Of a stretch of DNA of 64,000 bases, positions 43,164-56,110 are shown piece by piece. The notes under the pieces are model-generated. The model did no database searches and was not told the origin of the DNA. It saw only the letters and a program-made list of their open reading frames with translations. Both the position numbers and the translations under genes were made by a program. The stretch covers positions 5,704,418 to 5,768,417 of the forward strand of contig JALJCS010000028.1 of assembly GCA_023055355.1 (NCBI GenBank), read 5' to 3'. Position 1 is the stretch's first letter, and every line of letters begins with the position of its first letter. The stretch comes from Agelaius tricolor. Lineage: Eukaryota; Chordata; Aves; Passeriformes; Icteridae.

Positions 43164-45254
43164 TTAATACTGTGTGACTCTGAGCTGAGAAAACTCTTCC
43201 CAGCATTTTGATGTGTCACATGGCTCGTTAGTCTCTGGTGCAGTTAACCTCTTGATGGTTTAGCATTACTAATTCCTTTGGTAATTGCAGCAATAACAGC
43301 AATCCTGGGAAGCTTGTTGGGCTGTATGTATGTGCTGTGCTGTTCCATGCAAATTCCCCTTGGGAAGTGTGGCAGTTAACGGGACCTGTCTGCCTGGCTG
43401 GGAAACTCCTGTGGGATAGAGAGTGCTGGGCTGGTGGGCTGTGATGGCTCTGGGAGCAGAGCTGCTTGGTGGGTAGCTCCTCTTGTCCTGCCTCCTCCAA
43501 TGGGGGTTAAACTGCTGGGCTTTTTCCAGGAAACTCCTGCCCCATCTGAATCCCGGATTTCACTGAAAGTCAGGAATTTCAGCCTGAGCTGCAGGACTCA
43601 GCTTGAGCGGTAACATCAGAGGCGAGTTTGCTGCACTGCGTTATCTGCCTCTTACATCAGCTCCCCCTAAGAAATCACAAAGAAAAAAAAAATCTTCCAC
43701 ATTCTTTTCTTTCAGCAAATGCGTTTTAAATAAATTATAGGATTAAAAAAGTTAAAAGTTTAATCGGCTCCCCCATTGTGCGTGAGTTCAAAAGGAACAT
43801 TTATCAGGCGCGAGGTTGGGCCTCAGTTCATCTGTGCTGCTGGAAGATTTTTAATTTGCTCAACTGGAAACTATGAGAAGACTTGATTAGATGGCAACTG
43901 TAATTTATTCCCAGCTGTCAGCATTTCTGGCACCCTCAAGGATCTGGAGCCTTGGGGCGGCCACATCAGTCCTGTCCCCTCTGGGACTGGTCTGAGGTGC
44001 CCCTCATTGGACCTGAATGTGTTTGTGGTCATGGCTGATGGTGTGGCTCCTTGTGCTCCAAGAATCTCTCCCTGTCCAAGAAGCTGGGTGAGGAAGCCTG
44101 TCACATCAGGGACATTCCAGGGAGAAGCAGCAGCATGGTCCGAAGCATCCCAGGGCAGGGATTGGGCTCCCTCCTGGATTGCTCAGCTGCCTCCCAACAC
44201 ATCTGGATTCTGCCATCGCTGCGTGCTGGAGGAGCAGCTCTCCAAATGCCTCTGGTGTCTCCAGCCCCTCAGACAAAGGATGCAGTGCACGAAGCCAAAT
44301 CCACTTTATTCGCGTTATCGAGGAAGTGAAATCCTTTTCCATAAGTGGTTCTGTGTCATTAACAGCAAAATAAGCAACTGCTGACAGCCAGGCTGCTCTG
44401 GAGAGCAAGCCCACATCCATCCTAGAAACTGGGACATGCCAACGTGGTGATGTCCCCTTTCATCTTCCTTTTCCTCTCCTGCCAGTCCACCGGGGACCCT
44501 GGGAACGCTGACAGCAGCGGCAGGCGGCTGTGGAAGAGTTAAGGGTCTGTGTTTTCCACCGCCACTCTTCCTTCTCAGGGAAGACAAATGATTCATTATA
44601 TTCCCCATCATTTTCACTGATGCCTGGCTGCCTCCCATCGAGATGTTGGGCCTGTGCCACTCAAGTCGTTAGCGTGATCCCCAAGAAGAGCCGTGGAGAG
44701 CCGTGTTCCCTATTTGTCTGTAACAGCTCCTGCCAGGGGCAAGCCAGCATGATCAGCTCTAGTTTTCTTTCAGATCTACACAAAAATGCCAACACAGAGA
44801 GTTGTGGCGTGGGAATATCACAGTGACGTCCAGATTTTCCTGGGCAAAGCAGAGGAAACTGTGGCTGCAAGGCGATTTGCAAGTGCATGGATGGGGAAGC
44901 TGCCCCTGCCCACAGGAACATCTGGGATGGGCACAGCCTGGGATGGTCACAGCCTGCCCACACTGAGGGTTTGATGTGGCCACTGCCAGCTTCCAGCCTC
45001 CCTGCAGGTAAATATCCAACTCATCTTCTCCTGGGGCAGTATTTGCCTCTCAGATCCATGGATGATAGTATTCAATTTAGCTGCAGGTAGGGTGGTGCAA
45101 ACTGCATCCTGTCTGTCAGAGCTGTCGTGCTCCTCACAGCACGAGGCAGACAGGGATCTCTCAGGAACTGTGGTCTGAGTGCTGGTGGTGGAGCTTTTGG
45201 CTAAAATTGCTCCATTTTCACTCACCAGAGTGACCCACTGCTGAACTGTCACTG
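43164..45254. other. Intergenic DNA
   Basis: No gene was recognised. An AT-rich island lies at about 43640-43920, including an A-rich run near 43682. Confidence 0.45.
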
Positions 45255-45286
45255 TAGGACTGTGAGTAGGACTGTGAGTAGGACTG
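45255..45286. repeat. 12-bp tandem repeat, 2.7 copies
   Basis: TAGGACTGTGAG repeated exactly twice, then TAGGACTG. Confidence 0.9.
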
Positions 45287-45700
45287 CACATGGGTTGGAG
45301 GATGAGAGTGATATTTGTAATAAAGCCTGTATCCAAATCCAGAAGCTTTTCAGATGACACAGGGAAGCTTCATTTTGGACACAAGTCAGACAAGGTCATA
45401 TGGATTCATGGAAGCTGTGGGAGTCTCCAGCACTGATGGGATCAGCAAGGAACCACTGAGTGAGGTCTGGGTGTGAGCCATGGGGTGATGAGAGTTCCAA
45501 GCAGTAGGAGGGCTGATGTCTATAAAGATCCAAGACCCCAGTGCAGGTCCTACAAGCCCATGTGCTCCCCAGCACATTCTGAAGCCCAGCCCTGCCTGAA
45601 TGGAACGTGTTTCTGGCTGGGAATGGCATTAACAGACTATCAAAGGGACCAATGAATACATCAAGAGAGATGTGTGTTTTAGCTTCTTGCCACAGGGATG
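45287..45700. other. Intergenic DNA
   Basis: Nothing recognised beyond chance ORFs. Confidence 0.4.
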
Positions 45701-45751
45701 TGTTATTCCTGTTACTGTGTTATTCCTGCTATTGTGTTATTCCTGTTAATA
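45701..45751. repeat. 17-bp tandem repeat, three copies
   Basis: TGTTATTCCTGTTACTG, TGTTATTCCTGCTATTG and TGTTATTCCTGTTAATA in direct succession. Confidence 0.9.
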
Positions 45752-47703
45752 TTTTTAACAATCCTCTCCTGCTCAGGGGCACTGGGGCTTGAAAGGAAGC
45801 AAAAATGGCTTGGCTTAAGGCACTGGGCAGAGAAGTGAAAATGGCTGTGACTGCTGGGGCAGAGAGGGAGAAATTCATGATGGAAATTAGGGTTACTCTG
45901 CCTTTGGCACTGGTGAGGATCCTGCTACCAGCTGGGACAGCAGCCCCTCAGCAGGCCCTGGAGCATTTTGCTGCAAGCAGTGCTGCCTGCAAGCATCAGG
46001 AAGGAGCTGGCTCCCTGCATGGCACTCACTGGTTTATTTTGATAGGCAGGAGCCATTCCTGTTCACAGCCGTTTAATGTAATGTGGGAATTGGTAATTTG
46101 GGATTGTGGCTGAAATCACTTTTGAATACATAAAACATAAATACAGCAAAAGCGGAGAAATGAGCCATAACTCTCCCTAATGGAGCCCCAGCCTCTCTGC
46201 TTTCTGTGGCACAGGGAAAAATGGTCCCACTATTTTCGACCATTAATTCTGTCTCGGCCTGAGCCGAGCTGCTCCTGGTTTCCCGAGCACTTTTTTACGA
46301 AATAATGAGGCTATTTATTAGCAGCAACGAGGCTGCACAGAAGAAGGTGTTGAGATAGTTTCTATAGTAACTCCCTGTGAAAACATTCAGTGCTCAACCG
46401 TCCGAAGCTGTTCTGCTGCCCCAACTGCTGGGTGAGCAGAGGAGCCCCAGCTCAGTCTGACCATGGAGCCTGCACTCCCCTTTCTTCATTCCTTTCAGGA
46501 CCCACATGATGGGCTCCACATGAGAGGATGCAGGAGCAGCAGCGTTGTCATTTTGGGGTTTATTTGGCAACGTTTCCCTGAGAAACCCCATTGAGCAGGT
46601 GGGACAGGAGGTGGGATCCTGCTGGCCTGATGCTGGGTTGCTCACTAAGGGTATGTGCAGCAGCCTCATGCACTGACTGTCACAGCCCCTGGGGTGAAAC
46701 CCAACAGCTCCTTTCTCTCCCTGCAGTGTCTTCTTCTCATCTTCCTCAGCTGTAGGTCACATTTTCACTGGGCATTTAGTGTGATTTCTCAACTCTCTCC
46801 TTGAAGCAGGAGTGCAGTGGGATGGCCTGGTGCAGGCTCATGAGCTTCCTGAAACTACCCAGGAGCAGCAGCTACTCTGGCTGGAAAGAAACACTCGCAG
46901 TTCAGGCTGCTCTCTGCATCACAGCAGAATTTCCAGGAGTAATTGGATTTGGCCATTCAGTTATTTCCTCAAATAACAGAAAACTCAATTGTTCACATTC
47001 GCCAGTTGGATGCCACGGGAACTTAGCACAAATTCCATTGTTCTTAAGCACGGTTCTACAAATGGTTTGTATTGAGTAATACAGCCACTATTACAGCAAC
47101 TCCCCAGCACTGCTCAATTCCTATGTTCCAGCACATGGAGTAACCAGGCAGCCTTTTCAAGGGGAGTGTCTGAATACCCACATTTTCACACCATACAGCT
47201 CTGTGTGAGTACTGAATAAATTCCAGGAAAGCAGGGGTACCTGAGGATTAAGAGGAGACTGAATTTACTGAGGAAACAGTTACTCACTTGGCCCTATCTG
47301 GCATCTGGACAAACGGGGCTCAGGAAAGGAGGATAAATCAATCCCAAGCCATCAGTGTGTGCTGGGGGAGCAGAGCATCCTCCAGCCCACACTCGGGTTT
47401 GCCAGCATCTCCCATCCCCCGCGAAATCGTTATTAAAGCTGGCAAGCCATCATGAGAAATAAAGATTTATCGTGGCGTAATTTCCCAGGAGGGACAGAGA
47501 TTAATGCCGAGGAGAGAGGAACCAGCAGCCGCTTTCTGTTTGGGTAGAGGATGAGCTTTTTGCTCCCTGGGGCTCTGTGCTCCTGCCGGGAGCCGGCAGC
47601 AGTCCAGCCGGGGATGAGCCTCAGGGCTCCATCCCAACCCTGCTGGCATCCAGCCCATCCTGGGGAAAGCATCCCAGGACACCTCTGCCTTTTTCCTTCT
47701 AAA
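45752..47703. other. Intergenic DNA
   Basis: No gene was recognised. AT-rich patches lie at about 46110-46380. Confidence 0.45.
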
Positions 47704-47747
47704 ATTTCTTAATTTTCCTGCTTGGATTTCTTAATTTTCCTGCTTAA
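47704..47747. repeat. 22-bp direct duplication
   Basis: ATTTCTTAATTTTCCTGCTT plus GG, followed immediately by the same 20 bases plus AA. Confidence 0.9.
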
Positions 47748-50490
47748 ATTTCACTGTTTTAAGCCTCTGTCAAGGGGCTCTCTGTGCACCAGCAGGACCC
47801 CCACACTGCGCACGGAGCACAGGGAGAGGAGGAACATGAGGAGAGCTGCAAAGACGAGGGACAGTGTAATTCTTTAGTGTCTTTTACAAGGATAAATATA
47901 ATCTGTGGACTGAAGAAACTGAGTCATACAGACACTGTCACAAAAGGCCCCTATTTTTGTTGCTGCTTTGCCTGGATGTGTCACGGGAGGAGGGAAGGGA
48001 TACAGTAACGCGCTTTTCAATTTTGGCTGCAAAATTTTCATCATTATAATTTCAATTAAAATTGCTCTTTGAAGCAGTTTGTCTTCAGGCTCAGCCACAT
48101 GAATCTTTGCTTTCATGAACACGGGAAACTAGAAAAATAAAAATGACCCTATTTTATCCAGCCTGGGTTTCAAGGACAGGGCTCATGCTGGAGCACGGTG
48201 GCAGGATGGGATGGAGCAGGATGCAGAGTGTGGTGTTCAGGCCCTGGAAGCATCCCTGGCTTCCTCCAGTGCAGGGAATTGCTCCTGGAGCAAGGGCAAT
48301 GCCTGCCCCAGCATGATGCTCATTGAGGTGCACAGAGCCCCATCCCTTCCCACCTTATGCAGAGTTAAATGAAGCAGAGCAGCCAATGCCTCTCTGGATT
48401 TGAGCAGTGCCCAGTGTGTGATGGGGCAGCCATAAATTGATGGGAGCCCTTGAGGATGGCAGAAGGACAGGTCCTTGCTGCCAATATCCACCACCCTCCC
48501 CTGCCTCTGCTGGGATCTTGGGATGGGCCGTGAACACCTGTGAGGCGGGGATTATGCAATACTTCTGTAAAAACAACTGATGTTCAACACTAATTTATGG
48601 ATACACCGAATTATCTAATGCAAATGTGAATAGGATTTACAAAGAGATATCAGAGAGGCACCTACAATCAAGTGACTCTTTGCAGAAAAGCAGAAGACAG
48701 AAGGTGGAGAAGGAGCCCAGTAATTTATGCATTTGCGTGTCCCATTCCGTCCTCAGGAACGTGGTTCCCAGTTCCTGCGCCTGTCCTTCATAACTGCTCC
48801 CAATGTCATCTTTTTAATGAAAATTAAGTGCTTTGGTTGTACTCCACAGAAGCTGTGCGGACATGACTAATTGCAGCACTGGGAGATGGCAACCTCATTT
48901 GAAAGGAAGCAAGTCCCTCCCTCCCAAGGGAGGATTCGGCGCGGACTCTTCCAAACAACAGACGCTATGGACTTAGAAGGACTAAAAATATTTCCCCTGC
49001 ATCTGCACAAGCCGTTTCATTTCCTCTTCATTTTCTCTAATTTTCTTTGTCTCCAGCTTTAACTGATTCGATGCATCCTAATTATGAGCACATCTGCCTG
49101 CTCCTGTGGCATTCTGGCTGACCTGTGCCAGCATCCAGGCTGGCGAAGAGATGGAGAAGGAGTGGACAGCAGGACTTGCTCTCCAAGGACCTGTGCACAT
49201 CCCTCTGGCCCTGGATTTTGTACAGACATCTCTGAGGAGAACTTTCCACATGCTGAGCTTCCTGTGCTGTTGTCCTGTGTTGGGATGCCCAACTATTTTC
49301 TCGCAAGTACAGTCAGTTTCCCAGGAGCAGGAATTCCCAGGAGCTCAGGATTGCACAGTCCCAGCTGGCCCTTGGGTCCTGTGAGCAGGACTGGGGCTTG
49401 CCTTTTCATGCTAGCCATCGCTTAGGAAAATCCTGTGTAAATCCAGCACTCAGAAGTCGTTTATTCTGCTTCTAATTTATGACGGTGTTTTTCATCCTGA
49501 TCTTAAAGAAAATCCATCCTCACATTGAGGCTAAAAGCAAATCCCTGGCAAGATTAGGTTAGCCTAGAAAAACTCAGCCCACAAGCAATTATCCAGCGCT
49601 TCCAAGGTGTTTTGTCTCCTGCACAAGGAAATCAAAATCCCCAAGCAATGATTCATGGGAAGAAGTGGCTCCAATACGAGAACAAGATGCGTGTTGTGTC
49701 CTTTCTTTAATCAAGTTAATGGTCATCATTTTACATGCTAATGTCTCCTCCGTGGTCCATCAGCCGTGCAGCTGCAGCCGCCTGCAATCCACCGTGCTTT
49801 ACCTAAGAGACCCAATTACTGCTCGGCTTGGGCTGATGTGGAGCATTGCAGAGCATCCTCCTCCAGCACCACAGCCACACCAGAGCTTCCTCTGGCATTG
49901 CCTGGGCCAGGAGAACCATCCCGAGGGTTTGGCTAGAAATACAAGGAGCAGAGCAGCAGAGCAGCTTGTGTTCTGCTTCACTGGGTTACCCAGGAATGGC
50001 AGCAGGCTGTGGGGCACAGGGGTACCCTGACTGAGGGGCCAAGATCACCCTTGAGGGGTTGTCCCAAAAGGCAGAGGCTGTGCCAGTGGCAGCCTGGACC
50101 ACTGGCATTCTCATTGCCATCTTGTGGCATTCTCTCCCAGATGCTTTGATACTTATTTTTTCAGCCAATCCAAAAGAATCGATAATAAAATAACCAAACC
50201 CAAATGTTCCGCGTTTTTCCCCATAACCTTTGCACTCGATGGAGGTGCTGTGCTGAAAGGCAAAGCAGAGGGGGTCAGTAACACAAGGGATGCTCCAGTT
50301 CTCTGTATTTATTACCAGGGGGTCACTTCCACCTTCACCGAGGGGAGAGGCACCCACCCCTCCATGCAGGGAACCTGCAGCAGACTCGATCGCTGGCTGG
50401 AGCATCCTCCCCGACGGCCCCTCCGTGCCCCGGGGCGCCCAATCCCGTCAGGAGTGGATGGATGCAACGCCCTGACGGCTGCTCGCAATC
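47748..50490. other. Intergenic DNA
   Basis: No gene was recognised. AT-rich islands at about 48000-48130, 48540-48780 and 48800-49080 may be conserved non-coding elements, judged by composition only. Confidence 0.4.
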
Positions 50491-50503
50491 TCCAAGGGCT
50501 GAG

Positions 50504-50580
50504 AGATAAGGGGGCTGTCAGGGAAAAGCCGGGCCGGAGAGATAAGGGAGCTTATTCCGTTCAATTACTGGGCAGATAAG
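50504..50580 (+). promoter_or_regulatory. Triple GATA-motif cluster
   Basis: Three perfect AGATAAG sites at 50504-50510, 50540-50546 and 50574-50580, same strand and spaced 36 and 34 bp. Each is followed by G, in a repeated AGATAAGG context. Confidence 0.4.
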
Positions 50581-50589
50581 GAAGCACAG

Positions 50590-53500
50590 GCAAGCCCGGC
50601 TCTCCTAATTCGTCCCAGCCAGCCTGAGAGTGCCGGTCCCTTCTCCAGGAGCCATCCCCAGGCGGCTGCAGCACTGCCCAAGGGCTGGGGATGCCCGCTG
50701 CAGGCCGAGCCGCTGCCCTGCTCAGCCCCTCTGGAAATGGTGCAAGCTCAGGACCGCTGGGGCTCGTATTTCCTTTGAAATATGGCCCTGGCATTTGTCA
50801 CAACCTTTGCACAAAGGTTAGGAGGGAGCGTGATGAGATTTGCTTGATGACAGGGAGCTGGGATGGGCTGTCGGCAGGGGTGATGGAGCACTCTCTGGGG
50901 AGGCAGTGGCTGGCCTGTGGTTTGGAGGGCTGGTGAAGAGACACAGTGGAGGAGTGTGGAGACCCCAGAAGGACGGACAATCCCCTCCCAGGAGGGCTGC
51001 AGGCAGGAGTCTGCAGCTCCCTGTGCTGTTTGGAGGGTGACTGGAGAGCCATGCATCCCAACAAGGATGGGATGGGTGGCCAAGGTGTGGGAAGCAGGAC
51101 AGGAGAAGTGCAGGATTCCAGGGGGGAGAGTGGTGCTGGGAAAGGCCACTCACACAGGGAAGCAGCATCAGCCTTTGGGGGCAAACACCAGTCCCTGACA
51201 CCTCCCTTGCTCCAAGCTCTGCTGGAGCCCCCCTTTACCTCCAAGGCCAGTACCAAGGAAGGAGCAGCACACAGGAAATGGCCTCTGTGGTTTCACCTGG
51301 ATGCTTTAATTTACCCACAATTAATTTGAACCATAAATCTGGAGCTGCAGTTACTGTGCACACAGGACAGAAAATGGGTATTAAAGTCTTTCCTGTCTCC
51401 CTGACTGGTGGCTGTCACTGATCCTGTGACAGCCTGTCCTTGTCTTGGATCTTCTTCCCCAGCTGGTGGCTGGTCAAGCTCATTCCTCATGGCACCTTCC
51501 CCGTGGCACATGGAGCCAACAGCACACAGATGCCAAAATGGATCCTGTGCTCCCTGGCATTGCCCTCCCTGCAGTGGGATGAGTGATGGGATGGGGATGC
51601 AGTTTGCAGAAGGTTCAGTATCCCTAGTCCAGGGCTTGGATCAAATTCCTGCCTGGGGAAGGAGCTCAGTCAGCTCTGCCTCGCTGTCAGCTGCAGGATT
51701 GGGAGCAAATGCACCCTGAGTTCCCCAAAGTGTGGCTGGGCTGATGGGGAGGCAGAGCTGTGGCTGGGCCGGGACAGCTCCGTGCTTTGGGGAAACTTCC
51801 TCAGATTTTTAATTATCACAGGCAATTAAGACTTTAAATCTGCCAGGCTCCAGCTGCCACAGCTGGCGCAGCTCCAGCGGCGCCGCCGTCCTCCCCGCAG
51901 GCAGCTGGGGATGCTGGGCATGGCTGAGGAGATGCAGGAGAGGGCTTGTCACCAAAGCCACTGACAGAAACAAGGTCATGCTGCCCATTGGGACACGTCA
52001 GTAATGCCCAGAGATGGGTGAGCAGCTGGGGGCTGCTGGGATTCTCTCAAGACACCTTTGAGAGGAGTACCTGGAAAATGCTGACAACGCAGCGAAAAGT
52101 CAAGAGTTTCCCAAAAGGCAGATGAACGAGGAGAAAAACTCAGGGCTGCATTAAAAACATCTCAAGGAGGTGAGAGATGCAGCTGGGAAATGAGAGCCTG
52201 GCTGAGGAGAGGTGTGTACAAAGGAGAGGAAGATGGAGGGGGAACATTCAGCCAGGTGAGGATGGATAAACAAACTGCCACAGCCCCCAGGGAACCCCCT
52301 GGGCACCATGAGGCTCTGGCTGTCCCACAGAGCCACCTGGAGAGCCCTGGAGAAGATGTGGCAGCACAGAACCAAGCTCTTAATACTCAGAAACATCATA
52401 AAGTGCTCTGGGGTCCCACTGCAGCCGCTTTTCTCTTTCCATGGTGGAAATTTATTCCATGAGCTGATAAAGGGAAAACTGATGCAGCCATGACATGCTC
52501 ACAGGGGGATGTCTCCCCACGGCTGCCTTCTGCCTTATCACAAATAAATATTGCTGCTGAACACAGGAGAAGCGTGAGCTCCACCTCATCTGGTGTCCCA
52601 CCATGTAATTAGTGAGCACAGACCAACTGGAGCCTGAAAGATGGGGTAGAGAAACCGGAGGATCTCACTTAACAAAACAGAAAACAAGGAGCCTCACCCA
52701 ATGAATGAGCTCTCTCTAAATATAACCAGGGCTGCAAAATTGTGTCAGGGAATAATTCATATGCAGAAATAGCTCTAAAACTAAGTGGAAGTGTGAGAGC
52801 TGAATAGAGCAAACCCCGAGGAGCCGTAAGGAAACGGCACAAATTTGGTGGAAGTATGGGAGCAATCCGGGAGCTTCCATTATTCTAATCCATGATTAGA
52901 AGTATCCTGAGACAGTTTCCTGTATGCCTAACCTCCCTTTCTCCCCTGCTGAGCCCTGGGCTCCTCATGCTGGCAGCACAGAGGTGATTAATTCCCACAG
53001 CTCCTGACACTGGCTTGTGCCAGCACCAGCACCCTCAGCACTTTGGGGCTATCCTGGACACTTAATTTATTATGGTGTGATTGGATTTGATTAAAAGCTA
53101 TTGATTGGGAGGACAGGGGCTGGTAAAATTGTGGCCATTTGTCAGTGGCTGGGCAGTGAAATCTCTGGGCTAATAAATCAGGGCTGGTGCTGTTGGTGCA
53201 CAGCGACTGCAGTGCAGGACATGGTCAGGCTCCTTGCCCTGGAACCAGGGATGGACTAATCCCATTAAAAATTATGAATGTTTCCAGCATGGAGTTGACT
53301 CTGGGAAGAGCCATGGAGCTGGAGGGTGAGTGCTGAGGTTCCCAAGGCCAGGGGTGATGTCCCTGTGCTCCCCAGTCCTGGGTGCAGACACGATGCCCAG
53401 TGCAGGGCAGCGATTTCAGAGGCCAGCACAGCCCATCTTCAGGGAAGCTCCTTGCTCTTTGCCTTTTCATCAAGAGGGGCTGCTCCAGTAGCCTGCCCCT

Positions 53501-54515
53501 GGAACTGGCTGGGATGCAGGGAGCTGCTGCACCTCCCATCAGGTGCTCCAGCATCTCCCAGGGGATGCTGCTGCCACCTCCACAAGCTGCTCCTGGCATG
53601 CAGGGCTGGAGCACCCACCAGGCTCTGCCACTTTGATTTAGAGGAACCATCCATGGGCAGCTCCTTCAGCAGCTGTGACACGCAGGAAAATTACGGAACG
53701 ACGCTCGCCAGCTCTTTAGCAGTGTATTGACACAACAGGGACCGGAATGATGAGATGTGAGACTTCTGATGCATCTGTATTATTCCCAGCACGCTATCAC
53801 AGCTCCCAGAATGGGGATGTCAAATGGCTTCCTCCGAGCATTTTGTATGTCTTTAAAAATGAAATGGGCTGTGCTGATGCCTTCAGATGTCTAATGGGTG
53901 ATGCGAGTGTAAAAGTGCCACTTCATGCTTTGAGATGTCACTACAGTAAATCAATCCCATTTTCGCTGCTTTTATAAGCTGCAAATATTTTCTCAGGGCT
54001 GCTGAGGAGGGAGGGGCACAGGAGCCAGGGACTGTTGGCAAAGATGAGCTTGGCCAGGTCAGCCTCATGGTGCAGCTTGGCTGGTCCCTCATCCCATGAG
54101 GGATGTGTGAGGGGCAGTGGCTCTGAGCCCCCTGCTCTTGCTGGGCTGCTCAGCAGCCTGGGGGCTTGGGAGACATCCCAGCACCATTATCTCCTGCCTC
54201 TCCTGGCCTTCTGCACCACCCAGCAAGACCTCCCTCTGTGTATCTCTCCTAAGTGCTTTGTCACAGCTGACACGGAGCCAGGGAAGGCTTGACAGGTTGG
54301 CGCTGTATTAAAAACGATCCACGATAATAAAAGGGGAGGAAAAGAGGCTGCTGCCTTACAAGGAGGCTGAAGGCATGGAAGATTAGCAGTGCTGCTGTAT
54401 TGCACATGATCTGTTTGGTTTGGGGAGAAAACTGTGCTTGGGATTCCTGTGTGTGGGGGATTGGTGCTGTCAGAAACTGCCAGGACCTGGCACGTGGTGA
54501 GCAGAGCAGCAGGAT
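50590..54515. other. Intergenic DNA
   Basis: No gene was recognised. AT-rich islands lie at about 52660-52920, 53040-53110 and 53690-53990. Confidence 0.4.
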
Positions 54516-54711
54516 GGTGATGCACACAGGTGATGCACACTGGTGATGCACACAGGGTCCCTGGTGATGCACACAGGTGATGCACACAGGTGATGCACAC
54601 AGGTGATGCACACAGGGTGATGCACACAGGGTCCCTGATGATGCACACAGGTGATGCACACAGGTGATGCACACAGGTGATGCACACAGGGTGATGCACA
54701 CAGGGTCCCTG
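54516..54711. repeat. GTGATGCACACAG minisatellite
   Basis: About a dozen 13-15 bp copies of GGTGATGCACACAG, interrupted at intervals by GGTCCCTG, giving a higher-order pattern. Minus-strand frames encode repeated CASPVCITCVHH-like peptides and are artefacts. Confidence 0.92.
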
Positions 54712-55914
54712 AGTGCCACCCTGACCACCAGAGCTGTGGGACCCCTGAGGTACCAGGAGCTAAGGGCAAAGGCTGAGGGAATGGGGAATTTCTGGGAGGC
54801 CTCAGGAGAGCACCAGGTGGCTCTGCCAAGGGGGAACCTGCAGAGGAGGCCAATGGCTTGGTCTGGATCAGAGGAATGCAGGAGGATCCCCCACTCCTTA
54901 AGTCCTCAAGAGCCATACCTGGCTGCTCTTAGGTGATTTATGCATCTTGGTGACTAATGCAGTCATAACCAAAATGGACCATAATTGTTATGGCAGTAAA
55001 GCAATCCTTGCGTTCTCCTATTTACTAATCTTCAACTTCTCCTTGTGACCTTTACTTCAAAATGTTTCAATATAAATAATGCACTTCTGTGAATATATTC
55101 TTCTGATTATTTCCCAAAGCTCTGATTCTCCATGTGCGACGGTCCCTGAAGTGGTAATTTGTTCTCCTTCCTGGTAATTGCAATTTTAGAAATAGCTTTT
55201 CCAAATGCTCCCAGCCTGAGATCTTTTTTGATATCTTTCTTTTATTTTCCCCTCTGTAATAAAGCTGCTTCCCAGTTTGGGGAGAGGGTCTAGGTCAGGG
55301 GGACCCCCAGGATAGTGGGGGCTCTGTAGGTGCCTCTTACGCCTTGAGAGGTTTGTGTTGCCCCAGGAGACTCTGTCTTTCCATTAGGCCCCTCCTAATC
55401 TATTAGGGCATTAGTTAGGAGTCTATTTATTAGTTTCAGATTAAATCCTACTAATTCCAGTTGCAACTAAAATTTGGTTACTGGGGGATGGGGCTGCTCA
55501 GACAGAACAGAGCCTGGCAGGAGGGATGGCGGTGGGAGAGCTGAGCAGGGACCTGTCCTTCCAGCAGCTCATTGCTGTTCCAGACACAGTCTGGTGGTTA
55601 ATCAAATGCTCATTCCCACACAGCAAAGGGGTTTGGACTCTGGATCCAGGCAGAGGGGGGCAAGAGGGGAGTGGGACCCCCAAAGGGGCCTCATGCCCAG
55701 AGACCACCCCCCATCAAAAGGCTGCTCCCCAGCTTGGGCACACCGCCTGCAGATGAAGCACTTGCAGGAGCTGAGATCTTCACTTTTGGAAGGACAGGGG
55801 GGCTCTGGTGTGGGCTCCTTCTCCCAAGGGAGATGCCATGGCATGGCCAGCTGTCCTTTTGGCAAAGCCACAGCCCCCAGCTCTAACCTTGTGCAGCCAG
55901 TTGAGAGAAATTGT
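54712..55914. other. Intergenic DNA
   Basis: No gene was recognised. AT-rich islands lie at about 54940-55270 and 55380-55480. Confidence 0.4.
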
Positions 55915-56110
55915 TCGTGATGAATTTAAGCTGAAGGTTAAGAGCCAACATAAGCTAGAAAGTCAATGACTAATCTATTAAGCTCCCCAGTAACTTAATT
56001 TACATGTTTTTAATGATTACTTCCTACCTGGGCACTCTGAAAACTAATTGGACTTGAATCGTTAAGTGCATTCAGAGGTGGACTCAAATTAATAAGCACC
56101 ACTCCTGTCT
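55915..56110. other. AT-rich island, candidate conserved non-coding element
   Basis: Contains CAATGACTAATCTATTAAG, TTTTTAATGATTA, AACTAATTGGACTTG and an NKX2-like TTAAGTGC, without repeat features. Constraint is inferred. Confidence 0.27.

Noticed and set aside
54187..54916. Overlapping minus-strand ORFs rich in CVHH/CITC
   Set aside because: Direct translation of the GTGATGCACACAG minisatellite in several frames; not zinc-binding proteins.
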